Shown in pieces: positions 55,836 to 63,860 of a stretch of 64,000 nucleotides of DNA (positions are counted from its first letter, which is position 1; every line of letters begins with the position of its first letter). The notes beneath the pieces are model-generated. The model was not told the origin of the DNA. It did not search any database and worked only from the letters and a program-made list of their open reading frames with translations. The position numbers and the translations under genes were made by a program. This stretch comes from an uncultured Oscillospiraceae bacterium (GTDB lineage: Bacteria; Bacillota; Clostridia; Oscillospirales; Oscillospiraceae): contig CALXDP010000007.1 of assembly GCA_944387095.1 (NCBI GenBank), forward strand, positions 34,200-98,199. Direction: 5' to 3'.

Positions 55836-56350
55836 AACTGATCGATCGAGACGGCCGCCTGTTCGGCAAAATCAGCATCATTGATGTGATTGTACTGCTG
55901 GTGGTGGCGGGGCTGGTGGCCGCTGTGTTCACCAAGACCCGGATGCCTCAGACGGGGACTACGGTGTCCACCGTTCCGGTGGTCTATACCATGCGGGTGC
56001 AAAACCAGCCGGAGTATATGCTGGACGCCATCCAGGTGGGGGACGAACTGTTTGACCAGGCCCGCAGCACCGGCGGCTCCCTGGGCCAGATCACCCACAT
56101 CCAGGTCAGTGACGGCACCTATCAGGCCTCTCTGGACGATGGTACCGTGGCCATGGTACCGGCGGAGGGGTACTACGATCTTCTGCTGACCATCCAGGGA
56201 GATGCCTTGATCGAGCCGGACGGCATGGTGCTGCTCAACCGGGTCTACGCCCTTGGGGTCAACACCAACCGGGCCTTCACCACCAAGTACGCCAGCTTCA
56301 CCGGGCGGGTGATGGACATTCAGATTTCCGAAGCGGCGTCCGAAGGATGA
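55832..56350 (+). CDS. DUF4330-family membrane protein, copy 2
   Basis: A 172-residue protein with the family N-terminus LIDRDGRLFGKISIIDVIVLL (cytosolic tag plus membrane span) and an outside domain (YTMRVQNQPEYMLDAIQVGD). It is a tandem relative of the preceding gene. DUF4330 genes often sit beside CsaB-type pyruvyltransferases, which suggests a role in exporting or attaching the wall polymer. Confidence 0.82.
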   Translation: MKLIDRDGRLFGKISIIDVIVLLVVAGLVAAVFTKTRMPQTGTTVSTVPVVYTMRVQNQPEYMLDAIQVGDELFDQARSTGGSLGQITHIQVSDGTYQASLDDGTVAMVPAEGYYDLLLTIQGDALIEPDGMVLLNRVYALGVNTNRAFTTKYASFTGRVMDIQISEAASEG

Positions 56351-56363
56351 GAGAGGAGCGGTC

Positions 56364-58589
56364 ATGCGGATTTTGATGGCGACCATGGGGCTGGACATCG
56401 GCGGGGCGGAGACCCACATCGTGGAGCTGTCCAAACAGCTCAAGGCCCAGGGACATGACGTGATCGTGGCCTCCAACGGCGGGATCTACGTCCCGGAGAT
56501 CGAGGCGGTGGGCATCCGCCATTACAGCGTTCCCATGCACCGCCGGGACGTGGGGTGCATGCTCCGCTCCAGAAAGCTCCTGGGACAGATCATCCGGCGG
56601 GAGCGGCCCGATGTGGTCCATGCCCACGCCCGGATCCCCGCCTTCCTGTGCGGCACCTTGCAGCGAAAGCTGCGCTTCCCCTTTGTCACCACCGCCCACT
56701 GGGTGTTTGAAAACCGGGGGGTGCTGCGCTACCTCACCAACTGGGGGCAGCGCACCATCGCGGTGTCCGAGGATATCAAGGACTACCTGATGCGGGAGTA
56801 CCATCTGCCCGAGGAGCATATCACCGTCACGGTCAACGGGATCGATACGGACAAGTTTTCCCCCGGTGTCTCCCGGGAAGGGGTGCTGGCGGAACTGGGG
56901 TTGGATCCGGCCCGGCCGGTGATCTGCTATGTGAGCCGGATGGATGAGGACCGGGCCCTGGTGGCCCGGCAGCTGGTGGCCATTGCCGGGGAACTGGACC
57001 AGGCGTCGCCGGGGATCCAGCTCCTCATCACCGGAGGCGGGAACGTCTTTGAGGAGGTCAAGGCCCAGGCGGACCAGGTGAATGCGCGGCTGGGACGTAC
57101 CTGCGTGGCCATGACGGGGCCCCGCTCGGACATCAACCGGATTGTGGCGGCGGGCGACCTGTTCGTCGGAGTATCCCGCTCCGCGCTGGAGGCCATGGCC
57201 GCCGCCAAGCCGGTGATTTTGGCGGGCAATGAGGGCTATCAGGGCCTGTTTGCCCCTGATCAGCTGGAGCGGGCCCGGGAGGGCAACTTCTGCTGTCGGG
57301 GCTTTCCCATGTCCAACCCGGAGCGCCTGCGGGAGGACGTGCTGGCGGCGCTGTCCCTGCCGATCGGAGAGCGGGAAAAATTGGGGGCGTATGGCCGCCA
57401 GGTGATTTTGGGCGATTACTCGGTGCGCCGGATGGCCCAGGACTGCCTGATGGTGTATGATCAGGTGCGCCACCGCCGCCACCATGTGGTGATGAGCGGC
57501 TATTACGGCTTTTCCAACGCCGGGGACGACGCCATCCTCCAGTCCATCTGCCAGGGAATTCGGGCGGCCAGCGACGAGGTATCCATCACGGTGCTGTCTA
57601 ATGACCCCGTCCAGACCAGGCGGCTGTGCGGGGTACATGCGGAGCCGCGGTTTCGGGCGTGGAGGATATTTCAGGCCCTGCGCGGCTGCGATGTGCTGCT
57701 GTCCGGGGGCGGGAGCCTGCTCCAGGATCGCACCTCCACCCGGTCTCTGATGTACTATCTGGCGGTCATCCGGGCCGCCCAGCTGCTGGGCAAGCCGGTG
57801 ATGCTCTATGCCAACGGCATCGGCCCAGTCCAGAAGCCGGCCAACCGCCGGCGGGTGAAGCGGGCGGTGGAGCGCTCGGCACTGGTCACGCTGCGGGACC
57901 ACAGCTCCGCGCAGGAGCTGCGGGAGATGGGGGTGAAGCGGACGGACCTGCACATTACGGCGGACCCGGTGTTCAACCTGTCCCCTGCTCCCCAGGCCCG
58001 GGGACGGGAGCTGGCGGGGCAGGCCGGCCTGCCCCAGGACAGGGATTTCGCGGTGGTGTCGGTGCGCAGCTGGCCGGGGACCGGGGGCTTCCCGGAAGAG
58101 TTGGCCGGCGTGTGCGACCATCTGCGCCGGGCCTATGACCTGGAAGTGCTGTTCCTGATGATGCAGCCGGAGCGGGACTGGACGGCCACCGAGCAGGTGC
58201 GCCGGGCCATGGAGGGGCCGTCCTACCTGCTGGATACTCCCTGCGCGCCCCAGGAGCTTATGGCAGTGCTGGGTATGGCCAGGCTGTGTCTGGCCATGCG
58301 GCTGCACATGCTGATCTTTGCCGCCCGCATGGCGGTGCCCTGTGTGGGCCTGGTGTATGACCCCAAGGTGGACAGCTATTTGAAGGAGCTGGACATGCCC
58401 TCGGCGGGGCATGTGGAGTGCTTTGACCAGGGGGAGGCCATCGCCTGTGTGGACCAGTTGATGGCCGATTACGGCGGGGCGCTGGAGCGCCTGCGGGAGA
58501 AGTCCGGGCAGCTGGCCCAGGCGGCCCGGGAGAACGAGCGGCTGCTGCTGGAACTGCTGGCCGGGCCGGGAAGCCGGAAAAAAAGATAG
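56364..58589 (+). CDS. csaB: Glycosyltransferase-CsaB polysaccharide pyruvyltransferase fusion
   Basis: A 741-residue two-enzyme fusion. Residues 1 to about 370 are a family 4 glycosyltransferase (MGLDIGGAETHIVELSKQL; ITVTVNGIDTDKFSPG). Residues about 372-741 are CsaB (VVMSGYYGFSNAGDDAILQ; LLSGGGSLLQD; YANGIGPV; DPVFNLSP), which puts ketal-pyruvate on the wall polymer so that SLH domains can bind. Stand-alone CsaB is about 360 residues. It is the last gene of the cluster and is followed by a terminator. Confidence 0.93.
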   Translation: MRILMATMGLDIGGAETHIVELSKQLKAQGHDVIVASNGGIYVPEIEAVGIRHYSVPMHRRDVGCMLRSRKLLGQIIRRERPDVVHAHARIPAFLCGTLQRKLRFPFVTTAHWVFENRGVLRYLTNWGQRTIAVSEDIKDYLMREYHLPEEHITVTVNGIDTDKFSPGVSREGVLAELGLDPARPVICYVSRMDEDRALVARQLVAIAGELDQASPGIQLLITGGGNVFEEVKAQADQVNARLGRTCVAMTGPRSDINRIVAAGDLFVGVSRSALEAMAAAKPVILAGNEGYQGLFAPDQLERAREGNFCCRGFPMSNPERLREDVLAALSLPIGEREKLGAYGRQVILGDYSVRRMAQDCLMVYDQVRHRRHHVVMSGYYGFSNAGDDAILQSICQGIRAASDEVSITVLSNDPVQTRRLCGVHAEPRFRAWRIFQALRGCDVLLSGGGSLLQDRTSTRSLMYYLAVIRAAQLLGKPVMLYANGIGPVQKPANRRRVKRAVERSALVTLRDHSSAQELREMGVKRTDLHITADPVFNLSPAPQARGRELAGQAGLPQDRDFAVVSVRSWPGTGGFPEELAGVCDHLRRAYDLEVLFLMMQPERDWTATEQVRRAMEGPSYLLDTPCAPQELMAVLGMARLCLAMRLHMLIFAARMAVPCVGLVYDPKVDSYLKELDMPSAGHVECFDQGEAIACVDQLMADYGGALERLREKSGQLAQAARENERLLLELLAGPGSRKKR

Positions 58590-58592
58590 CGT

Positions 58593-58640
58593 AACGCCGG
58601 CCCTCTCACAGTTTCAGACTGGGAGAGGACCGGCGTTTTC
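58593..58640 (+). terminator. Terminator of the wall-polymer cluster
   Basis: AACGCCGG (58593-58600) pairs with CCGGCGTT (58630-58637), with an inner CCTCTC/GAGAGG stem, and TTTT follows. Confidence 0.85.
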
Positions 58641-58811
58641 CAATTTTACACCGCAAAATTTTCCCGTGTATATGCCGCACATACCCTTCCTCTGGATGCC
58701 CAAACAGCAGGGCAAAAGCGGAAGGCCCGCTCCGGCCACGCCCCCGGCGCTTCAAAGCCCATACGCCGGCAAACTTCCGCTTCCCATATGGATTACAGCT
58801 GCGGTTCCGCC

Positions 58812-58840
58812 TTGCAGGAGACAGGAAAATACGGTATAGT
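58812..58840 (+). promoter_or_regulatory. Promoter of the AlkC-like gene
   Basis: TTGCAG (58812-58817), a 17-bp spacer and TATAGT (58835-58840), about 37 bases before the ATG at 58878. Confidence 0.65.
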
Positions 58841-58877
58841 GGATCCATCAAAGCGGAGAGCTGGGAGGGCATATTCC

Positions 58878-59438
58878 ATGCTGCTGAAGGATTACTATGA
58901 CGAGCAATTCGCGGTGAGGTTTGCGGACAGAATCAAAGAAGCTTACCCGGCCTTTCCTTTGAACCAGTTTGTCTCCGATGTCGCCCAGTCCATAGAGGGG
59001 AAAGCGTATACACAGCGAATGAACGTTTTCGTGTGCGCGTTTGACCAATATCTGCCGGCTTATCCGGATACGCTTCAAATCTTCTCTGGACTGCTGGGGC
59101 CGGAATTGGAATCCTTCTCCGTCATGTATTCGGACGGGGCGTGGCTGGCCCCTGTGGGGAAATATGTGGAGGCCCATGGCGCAGCTGAGGCGAAATACTA
59201 TGAGCAGTCTGTAAATTTTATCCGGGAGCTGACCAAGCGCTATACAGGGGAATTTGCCATGAGGCCTCTGATTCAGGCGTTTCCAGAGCGCACCATGGAA
59301 GTCTTGCTGGAATGGAGCAAATCGGATCATGTGTTTGTGCGCCGGTGTGCCAGCGAGTGCATGAGAGTGCGGCTGCCGTGGGCGAAAAAAATGACAGCGG
59401 CTGTTGAGCAATTCAGTTCCTATGTGAACACAAGATGA
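58878..59438 (+). CDS. Short AlkC-like DNA-alkylation repair protein
   Basis: A 186-residue protein matching the N-terminal half of AlkC-type 3-methyladenine DNA glycosylases: LLKDYYDEQFAVRFADRIK at the start, and later EFAMRPLIQAFPERTMEVLLEW, VRRCASECMRVRLPWAKK. In full-length AlkC (well over 200 residues) further HEAT-like repeats follow this point, but here the frame ends 17 residues later. It may be a truncated, possibly inactive gene, or a short variant. GGGAGGG lies upstream of the ATG. Confidence 0.65.
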   Translation: MLLKDYYDEQFAVRFADRIKEAYPAFPLNQFVSDVAQSIEGKAYTQRMNVFVCAFDQYLPAYPDTLQIFSGLLGPELESFSVMYSDGAWLAPVGKYVEAHGAAEAKYYEQSVNFIRELTKRYTGEFAMRPLIQAFPERTMEVLLEWSKSDHVFVRRCASECMRVRLPWAKKMTAAVEQFSSYVNTR

Positions 59439-59540
59439 TCGCCCGGATCCATGTGGGCGCGTATGGCGTGCAAGCGTGTGAAAATCCGGAGGCTGTCCCC
59501 GCGATGATCCGTGGGATGGCGGGAATGGCATAAAAACAAA

Positions 59541-59585
59541 AACACCCCCCGCTGCTTTCTGAGGTGCAGAAGCAGCGGGGGTGTT
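59541..59585 (+). terminator. Hairpin after the AlkC-like gene
   Basis: AACACCCCCCGCTGCTT (59541-59557) pairs with AAGCAGCGGGGGTGTT (59570-59585) with one bulged base; the A-run upstream suits a terminator read from either side. Between here and the ferredoxin, ATCACGG-TATGG/CCATA-CCGTGAT (59623-59651) is an inverted repeat that may be an operator. Confidence 0.7.
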
Positions 59586-59685
59586 CTGCTGTGCGTGATG
59601 GGCCCAGACCCTGTGTGATCTCATCACGGTATGGCCCATACATCCCGTGATACGATAAGACCATCAAAATCAGGGGAGGCATCGT

Positions 59686-59898
59686 ATGACTTCAGTAGGG
59701 AAAAAGCGGCGGACAGCCGCCGTAGATCAGGGGGCCTGCGTGGCCTGCGGCTGCTGCGCGAAGATCTGTCCGATGCAGGCCATTGAAATTGTCCGGGGCG
59801 TCATGGCCCAGGTCAACCCGGACAAGTGCGTGGGCTGCGGTAAATGCGCCAGGGAGTGCCCTGCCAGCGTCATTGAGATCTGGGAGGTGGGGGCATGA
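59686..59898 (+). CDS. Two-cluster 4Fe-4S ferredoxin
   Basis: A 70-residue ferredoxin with two complete cluster motifs, CVACGCCAKICP and CVGCGKCARECP. It overlaps the next membrane protein by four bases (ATGA), so they probably form one electron-transfer unit. GGGGAGG precedes the ATG. Confidence 0.92.
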   Translation: MTSVGKKRRTAAVDQGACVACGCCAKICPMQAIEIVRGVMAQVNPDKCVGCGKCARECPASVIEIWEVGA

Positions 59899-60473
59899 AG
59901 AAGCGCTGGTACGACTATCTTTGGATCGTGTCCCTTCTGTACCTTCTGCTGGGATTTTTCAATATCTTGTTCACCTGGCTGGGCCTGCTTTGCTTCTTTT
60001 TACCGCTGATTATCTCGGTGGCCACCGGGACCAAGGGGTACTGCAACCGCTACTGCGGCCGGGGCCAACTCTTTGGTGTTTTGGGGGGGCGCTTTGGCCT
60101 GTCCCGAAAAAAGGACATCCCGGGCTGGATGAAGCACAAAGCCTTTCGATACGGCTTTCTGATCTTTTTTCTGGTTATGTTCCTTCTGATGCTGTGGAAT
60201 ACCTATCTGGTGTTTGCCGGGGCCCAGGATCTCCAGCAGGTGGTCACCCTGCTGTGGACCTTCCGGCTGCCCTGGCACTGGGCCTACCACGGGACCCTGT
60301 TCCACCTGGGCGCGGCCCAGTTTGCCTTCGGCTTTTACGGGGTCATGCTCACCTCCACCGTCCTGGGACTGATCACCATGATGCTGTTCAAGCCCCGCAG
60401 CTGGTGCGTCTACTGCCCAATGGGCACCATGACCCAGCTCATCTGCAAGGCGAAAGCCGGAAAGCAGCCCTGA
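59895..60473 (+). CDS. NapH/FixG-like 4Fe-4S membrane protein
   Basis: A 192-residue membrane protein with about five spans and two cysteine motifs on the cytosolic side, YCNRYCGRGQLF and WCVYCPMGTMTQL, of the Fer4_5 (NapH/NosR/RdxA) type. It is shorter than NapH (about 280) and has no C-terminal ferredoxin domain; the separate ferredoxin upstream may supply it. The redox partner is unknown. Confidence 0.85.
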   Translation: MKKRWYDYLWIVSLLYLLLGFFNILFTWLGLLCFFLPLIISVATGTKGYCNRYCGRGQLFGVLGGRFGLSRKKDIPGWMKHKAFRYGFLIFFLVMFLLMLWNTYLVFAGAQDLQQVVTLLWTFRLPWHWAYHGTLFHLGAAQFAFGFYGVMLTSTVLGLITMMLFKPRSWCVYCPMGTMTQLICKAKAGKQP

Positions 60474-60958
60474 ACACGCAGGCGATGGCAGGGTCAATCC
60501 CCCGCCATCTGGACGGAAGGCTCCCGCCAGCCAAGAGGCCGCCAGACCAGCGCAGCCGGCCCTGTGGCGCTCCAAAGTTTCTAGCAGGGCGGATACTGTT
60601 TACCAGACCGTCCCGGACGGCGGGGCCTGCTTTTGGCAGGGAAACACGGCTGAGGGCGATCAGATCCGGTATGTACGATAGTTTCAAAGACAATGCTGTA
60701 GCCATGCACAGAAGCTGCGGCCAGCCTGGTCATGACCCCATATTTCAGCCATTGCGCAGGTCGTTTTTGTAAAGGAACGATAGCGAAAAAAGAAAAATAC
60801 AAGCGTTCTTTACGCGCAAGGAGGGAGCATTGCTGCGATGCTCCCTCCTTTATTGCGCACAAGCGTCTGGCAGATGTGTTACTGATAGTCCGTTGAATGA
60901 TAGTCTACATTTCGTGTAAAATAGATGTCGAATTTATGTGTGAGGAGTGTGGTGGACC
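60474..60958. other. 485-bp gap; no gene recognised
   Basis: The gap between the NapH-like gene and the restriction-modification island holds no convincing gene. Composition changes from GC-rich to AT-rich within it, so the left border of the island may lie here. A 13-bp hairpin AAGGAGGGAGCAT/ATGCTCCCTCCTT (60818-60850) looks like a terminator. The promoter of the island occupies 60884-60922. Confidence 0.55.
60884..60922 (+). promoter_or_regulatory. Promoter and repeat operator of the R-M operon
   Basis: TTGAAT (60893-60898), an 18-bp spacer and TAAAAT (60917-60922). Two direct copies of GATAGTC (60884-60890 and 60899-60905), 15 bp apart, flank the -35. They are likely binding sites for the C-protein-like regulator encoded next. 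Confidence 0.6.
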
Positions 60959-61183
60959 ATGATCACAGAAAAGGTTGGCAGTCGCATTAGATCACTCAGA
61001 AATCAACTTGGGCTTTCGCAGGAGAAACTGGCGCTAAAAGCTGGTATTGACCGCACATATCTTGCCGGAATAGAATCTGGAAAGCGGAACGCAACGATAA
61101 TAAGTTTGGAAAAAGTTGTGCTGGCATTGGATATCTCTCTTTCTGACTTTTTTGATTTTGAAGCAGATGTTGACGATGAGTAA
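60959..61183 (+). CDS. XRE-type helix-turn-helix regulator (controller-protein-like)
   Basis: A 74-residue helix-turn-helix protein: RIRSLRNQLGLSQEKLALKA, GIDRTYLAGIESGKRNATI, then LEKVVLALDISLSDFF. Size, sequence and position before the endonuclease and methyltransferase genes match C (controller) proteins, which time restriction after entry into a new host. The ATG at 60959 is preferred over GTG at 60947, but spacing (GAGGAG at 60942-60947) fits both. Confidence 0.88.
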   Translation: MITEKVGSRIRSLRNQLGLSQEKLALKAGIDRTYLAGIESGKRNATIISLEKVVLALDISLSDFFDFEADVDDE

Positions 61184-61216
61184 CGAACTTGTTACGATAA
61201 AGGAGGAGCCGCAAGT

Positions 61217-62071
61217 ATGAAGCCTCAAATCGGACGATATCCAATTGAAATATTTGGGTATACCTATACGGATCATAGCGAAGCTGCGACAACTGCGCGT
61301 AAAACCCAATTCTGCCCCTTCCTGGGGAGAGAATGTACAAAGCCCAGAAAGAGTGAACCTCACATAAAAGTTGGTATTTGTTCTCTTGGCTACAAAGGTT
61401 CGTTTTTAAAAGAGTTTGAACCGGTAATTGTTTGTCCTTCCCGTTTTTTAGAAGAGATTGTTTTTGAGTCCATACACGATCGCTTTTTCCCGGAATGGGA
61501 GAATTATCACTGGATTAAAGAAGTCAATATGGGGGTCAGCGGCAATGTTGATTTTGTCGCAGTGAAGACAGACGCCGAACATAAGCAGACATCCGATTTT
61601 TTCTGTGTGGAGTTTCAAGCAAACGGGACAACTGGCTCCCCTTACCCCTATGTAAAAGATTTGCTCAAATACGGAACATATTATGAGCGCTATACCTTTG
61701 GTTTGAACTGGGCAAATGAATTTATGAAGACCATGATGCAGCAGGTCTATAAAAAGGGGCAGGTTGTCAACGCGTGGGGCAAAAAAATAGTGTTTGTGAT
61801 CCAGGATGTCGCAATGGCCTATCTTGAGGATGCCGTGGATACATCTGATTTGCGGCAAGATATGAATGATACCATTCACTTTATGACATATAGAATGAAT
61901 TGGGATGAGGAGCAGAGCCGTTTTAAACTGGTGGCATCGAAGTGGCTTAGTACAGACCTAAATGGTATCAATAAGATTCTAGCCGGAGCAAATCCAAACC
62001 AGTATTTAACCGAGGGAGAATTTCTCAATAACGCGATCAAAAAAGGGCGAGAAGACGGAGTGTTGGAGTAA
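61217..62071 (+). CDS. NotI-like type II restriction endonuclease
   Basis: A 284-residue protein resembling the NotI family. The N-terminus starts with FGYTYTDHSEAATTARK and has four cysteines (C33, C40, C55, C73) that suit the metal-binding fold of NotI. A nuclease core follows with D112 (VDFVAV) and E132-x-Q134 (FFCVEFQANG), a PD-(D/E)xK-type site with Gln in place of Lys. The target sequence cannot be read from the protein. AAAGGAGGAG precedes the ATG; the stop touches the methyltransferase start (TAATG). Confidence 0.75.
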   Translation: MKPQIGRYPIEIFGYTYTDHSEAATTARKTQFCPFLGRECTKPRKSEPHIKVGICSLGYKGSFLKEFEPVIVCPSRFLEEIVFESIHDRFFPEWENYHWIKEVNMGVSGNVDFVAVKTDAEHKQTSDFFCVEFQANGTTGSPYPYVKDLLKYGTYYERYTFGLNWANEFMKTMMQQVYKKGQVVNAWGKKIVFVIQDVAMAYLEDAVDTSDLRQDMNDTIHFMTYRMNWDEEQSRFKLVASKWLSTDLNGINKILAGANPNQYLTEGEFLNNAIKKGREDGVLE

Positions 62072-63144
62072 TGCACGAAATGCACGAGGTATTGGCAAAG
62101 AAGAAAAAGTATTGCATTATAACCGCAGATTCAGCATCGGCGCTTGGGCAGTTGCCAGATAAAAGCATTGACTGCGTGGTCACCTCGCCGCCTTACTGGC
62201 AACAGCGGGTATATGAAGACTATGATGGTGAATTGACGAATGTCCTAGGGTCAGAGGCAACACCAGAAGAGTATGTTGAGAATCTAATGGTTGTCATCAG
62301 AGAGGTTCAACGTGTACTGAAACCCGCGGGAACATTTTGGCTAAACATAGGAGATAAATTTTACAAAAAGTGCCTTATGGGTATGCCTTGGCGAGTTGCG
62401 CTAGCCATGCAAGCTGAAGGCTGGATTTTGCGCAGTGATATAGTCTGGGACCAGATGAAAGGCACCCAGAGTTGTAAAGATCGCTTTAGGGATATCTATG
62501 AACATATTTTTCAATTTGTAAAGTCAAAAAAATATTATTTCGATGGGGATGCAGTCCGTATTGCTCCTGAAAAATGCGCTTATGAGAAAGAAGGTGAAAT
62601 CACATCTGCGACAGGAGTAACAGGGAGGAAGTATTTTGCGCAGATAAATAGTTCAACCGTCCTCTCCCCAGCAGAAAAGCAAAACGCGCTGGATGCGCTG
62701 AATACTGCTTTAGAAGAGATGCGAAACGGTGTAATTGTTGATTTTCGCATGACTGTCCGCGGAGAACAGCGAGCATATCATAGTGAAAGTACGAAAATTA
62801 GTGGACGGGCAAAAGAACTTCAGGAAAAAGGTTTCTATCTCATAAAAATGAAAAAGAGAGGATTTTTGCCCTCCAACATTTGGAGGATCGTTCCGGAAGA
62901 TTCTTGGCGGCGCGATGCGCACTGTGCGGTTTTCCCTGAAGAATTGTTGAGAGTCCCTATATTATCTACTTGCCCAATTGGCGGAGTGGTGCTGGATCCC
63001 TTCTCCGGAACGGGGAGCACTGTGGACGCCGCCGTAAAGTTGGACAGAAGAGCAATTGGAATCGATTTAAGTAAGCAATACACGGAACTGGCGAAAAAAC
63101 GGCTGGTAAATACCGCCAATCTCATAGGGGGAAATCGGCCGTGA
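62071..63144 (+). CDS. Beta-class DNA methyltransferase of the R-M system
   Basis: A 357-residue site-specific DNA methyltransferase. Motif IV is TSPPYWQQRVYED and comes before motif I, DPFSGTGSTVDAAVKL, which is the beta-class order; SPPY favours N4-cytosine methylation, though N6-adenine is possible. The region between (about residues 170-275) would hold the target recognition domain. It should protect the host from the upstream endonuclease. The region is visibly AT-richer than the rest of the window, pointing to transfer. Confidence 0.9.
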   Translation: MHEMHEVLAKKKKYCIITADSASALGQLPDKSIDCVVTSPPYWQQRVYEDYDGELTNVLGSEATPEEYVENLMVVIREVQRVLKPAGTFWLNIGDKFYKKCLMGMPWRVALAMQAEGWILRSDIVWDQMKGTQSCKDRFRDIYEHIFQFVKSKKYYFDGDAVRIAPEKCAYEKEGEITSATGVTGRKYFAQINSSTVLSPAEKQNALDALNTALEEMRNGVIVDFRMTVRGEQRAYHSESTKISGRAKELQEKGFYLIKMKKRGFLPSNIWRIVPEDSWRRDAHCAVFPEELLRVPILSTCPIGGVVLDPFSGTGSTVDAAVKLDRRAIGIDLSKQYTELAKKRLVNTANLIGGNRP

Positions 63145-63222
63145 AAAAGAAGCGGCCAAGGGGTTTCTTGTTCAATGATGCTTCCGCCTCATGATCTCTG
63201 TGACAAAAACAAATTGTCGCAA

Positions 63223-63603
63223 CTATTCGGCCACTAAAGTTAAAAATCGCTCGCCCTCACGCACATCAAGATATGTAAAATTGTCAGAGTTTTCGGAAAT
63301 GAACACTAAATCAGAGCCGTCTACTTGAAAGTAGTAATTTCTCGTTTCGGTTTGTAGGCCAGTATCCCAAAGGTGCAGGATGTCCCCATCCAAAGTCCAA
63401 CTTCCTTTGCCCAAATAACTGCTTAAAAGCCCCTCAGAATAGTAGAAAGTCCCGTCATCCTCAATCGTAATTGTAAAAACACCGCCAAATCCGCTTTTTT
63501 CATAGACATAGACGCCAACCACATCTCCCTGCGTTTGCTGGCTACATGCGACCAGCCCCAACAGACAGGCCGTTAGCATGATCAATACAATATGTTTTTT
63601 CAT
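63223..63603 (-). CDS. Small lipoprotein, unknown function
   Basis: A 126-residue lipoprotein: signal peptide MKKHIVLIMLTACLLGLVAC with lipobox LVAC, then a beta-rich domain (GVYVYEKSGFGGVFTITIED, GKGSWTLDGDILHLWDTG) like small lipocalin-type or copper-resistance-NlpE-like folds. The ATG at 63603 is chosen because AAAGGAG lies upstream; the longer frame has no good start. It converges with the methyltransferase gene. Confidence 0.75.
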   Translation of the reverse strand: MKKHIVLIMLTACLLGLVACSQQTQGDVVGVYVYEKSGFGGVFTITIEDDGTFYYSEGLLSSYLGKGSWTLDGDILHLWDTGLQTETRNYYFQVDGSDLVFISENSDNFTYLDVREGERFLTLVAE

Positions 63604-63766
63604 ATGAACGGCTCCTTTCAAAATGGCGTTTCGATTTGCTGCGGCACAGGATTTCAAAGACAGCTCTGCTCTTGAAACTATATCACAGGATTGGTTAATG
63701 AAGCAAGGACAGGAGTTTGAATTCCTGTCCTTGTCCTCGATCAATATTCTCGATGGAAGTGATAAA

Positions 63767-63804
63767 TCCGAACTACATTACCCACGTGGAGAATGTAGTT
63801 CGGA
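63767..63804 (-). terminator. Hairpin downstream of the tRNA fragment
   Basis: TCCGAACTACATT (63767-63779) pairs with AATGTAGTTCGGA (63792-63804), followed on the minus strand by TTTAT. It is a likely terminator for the tRNA gene that originally ended here. Confidence 0.7.
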
Positions 63805-63815
63805 TGATCCTTGGA

Positions 63816-63860
63816 TGGTCCGAGTGGGGAGACTCGAACTCCCGGCATCCTGCTCCCAAA
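63816..63860 (-). tRNA. 3'-half of a tRNA-Pro(UGG) gene, probable attachment site
   Basis: Read on the minus strand from 63860: anticodon loop TTTGGGA (anticodon TGG), stem strand GCAGG, variable loop ATGCC, T arm GGGAG-TTCGAGT-CTCCC, acceptor strand CACTCGG, A and CCA. The 5' half is missing: the bases before the anticodon loop do not pair with GCAGG or CACTCGG. A 3' tRNA fragment like this is left at one end of an element that integrates into the tRNA gene. The intact gene should lie to the right, outside the window. Confidence 0.75.

Noticed and set aside
60581-60862. Minus-strand frames in the gap before the R-M island
   Set aside because: No motif, no good start, Arg/Pro-rich chance composition, and the frames run through a terminator-like hairpin.
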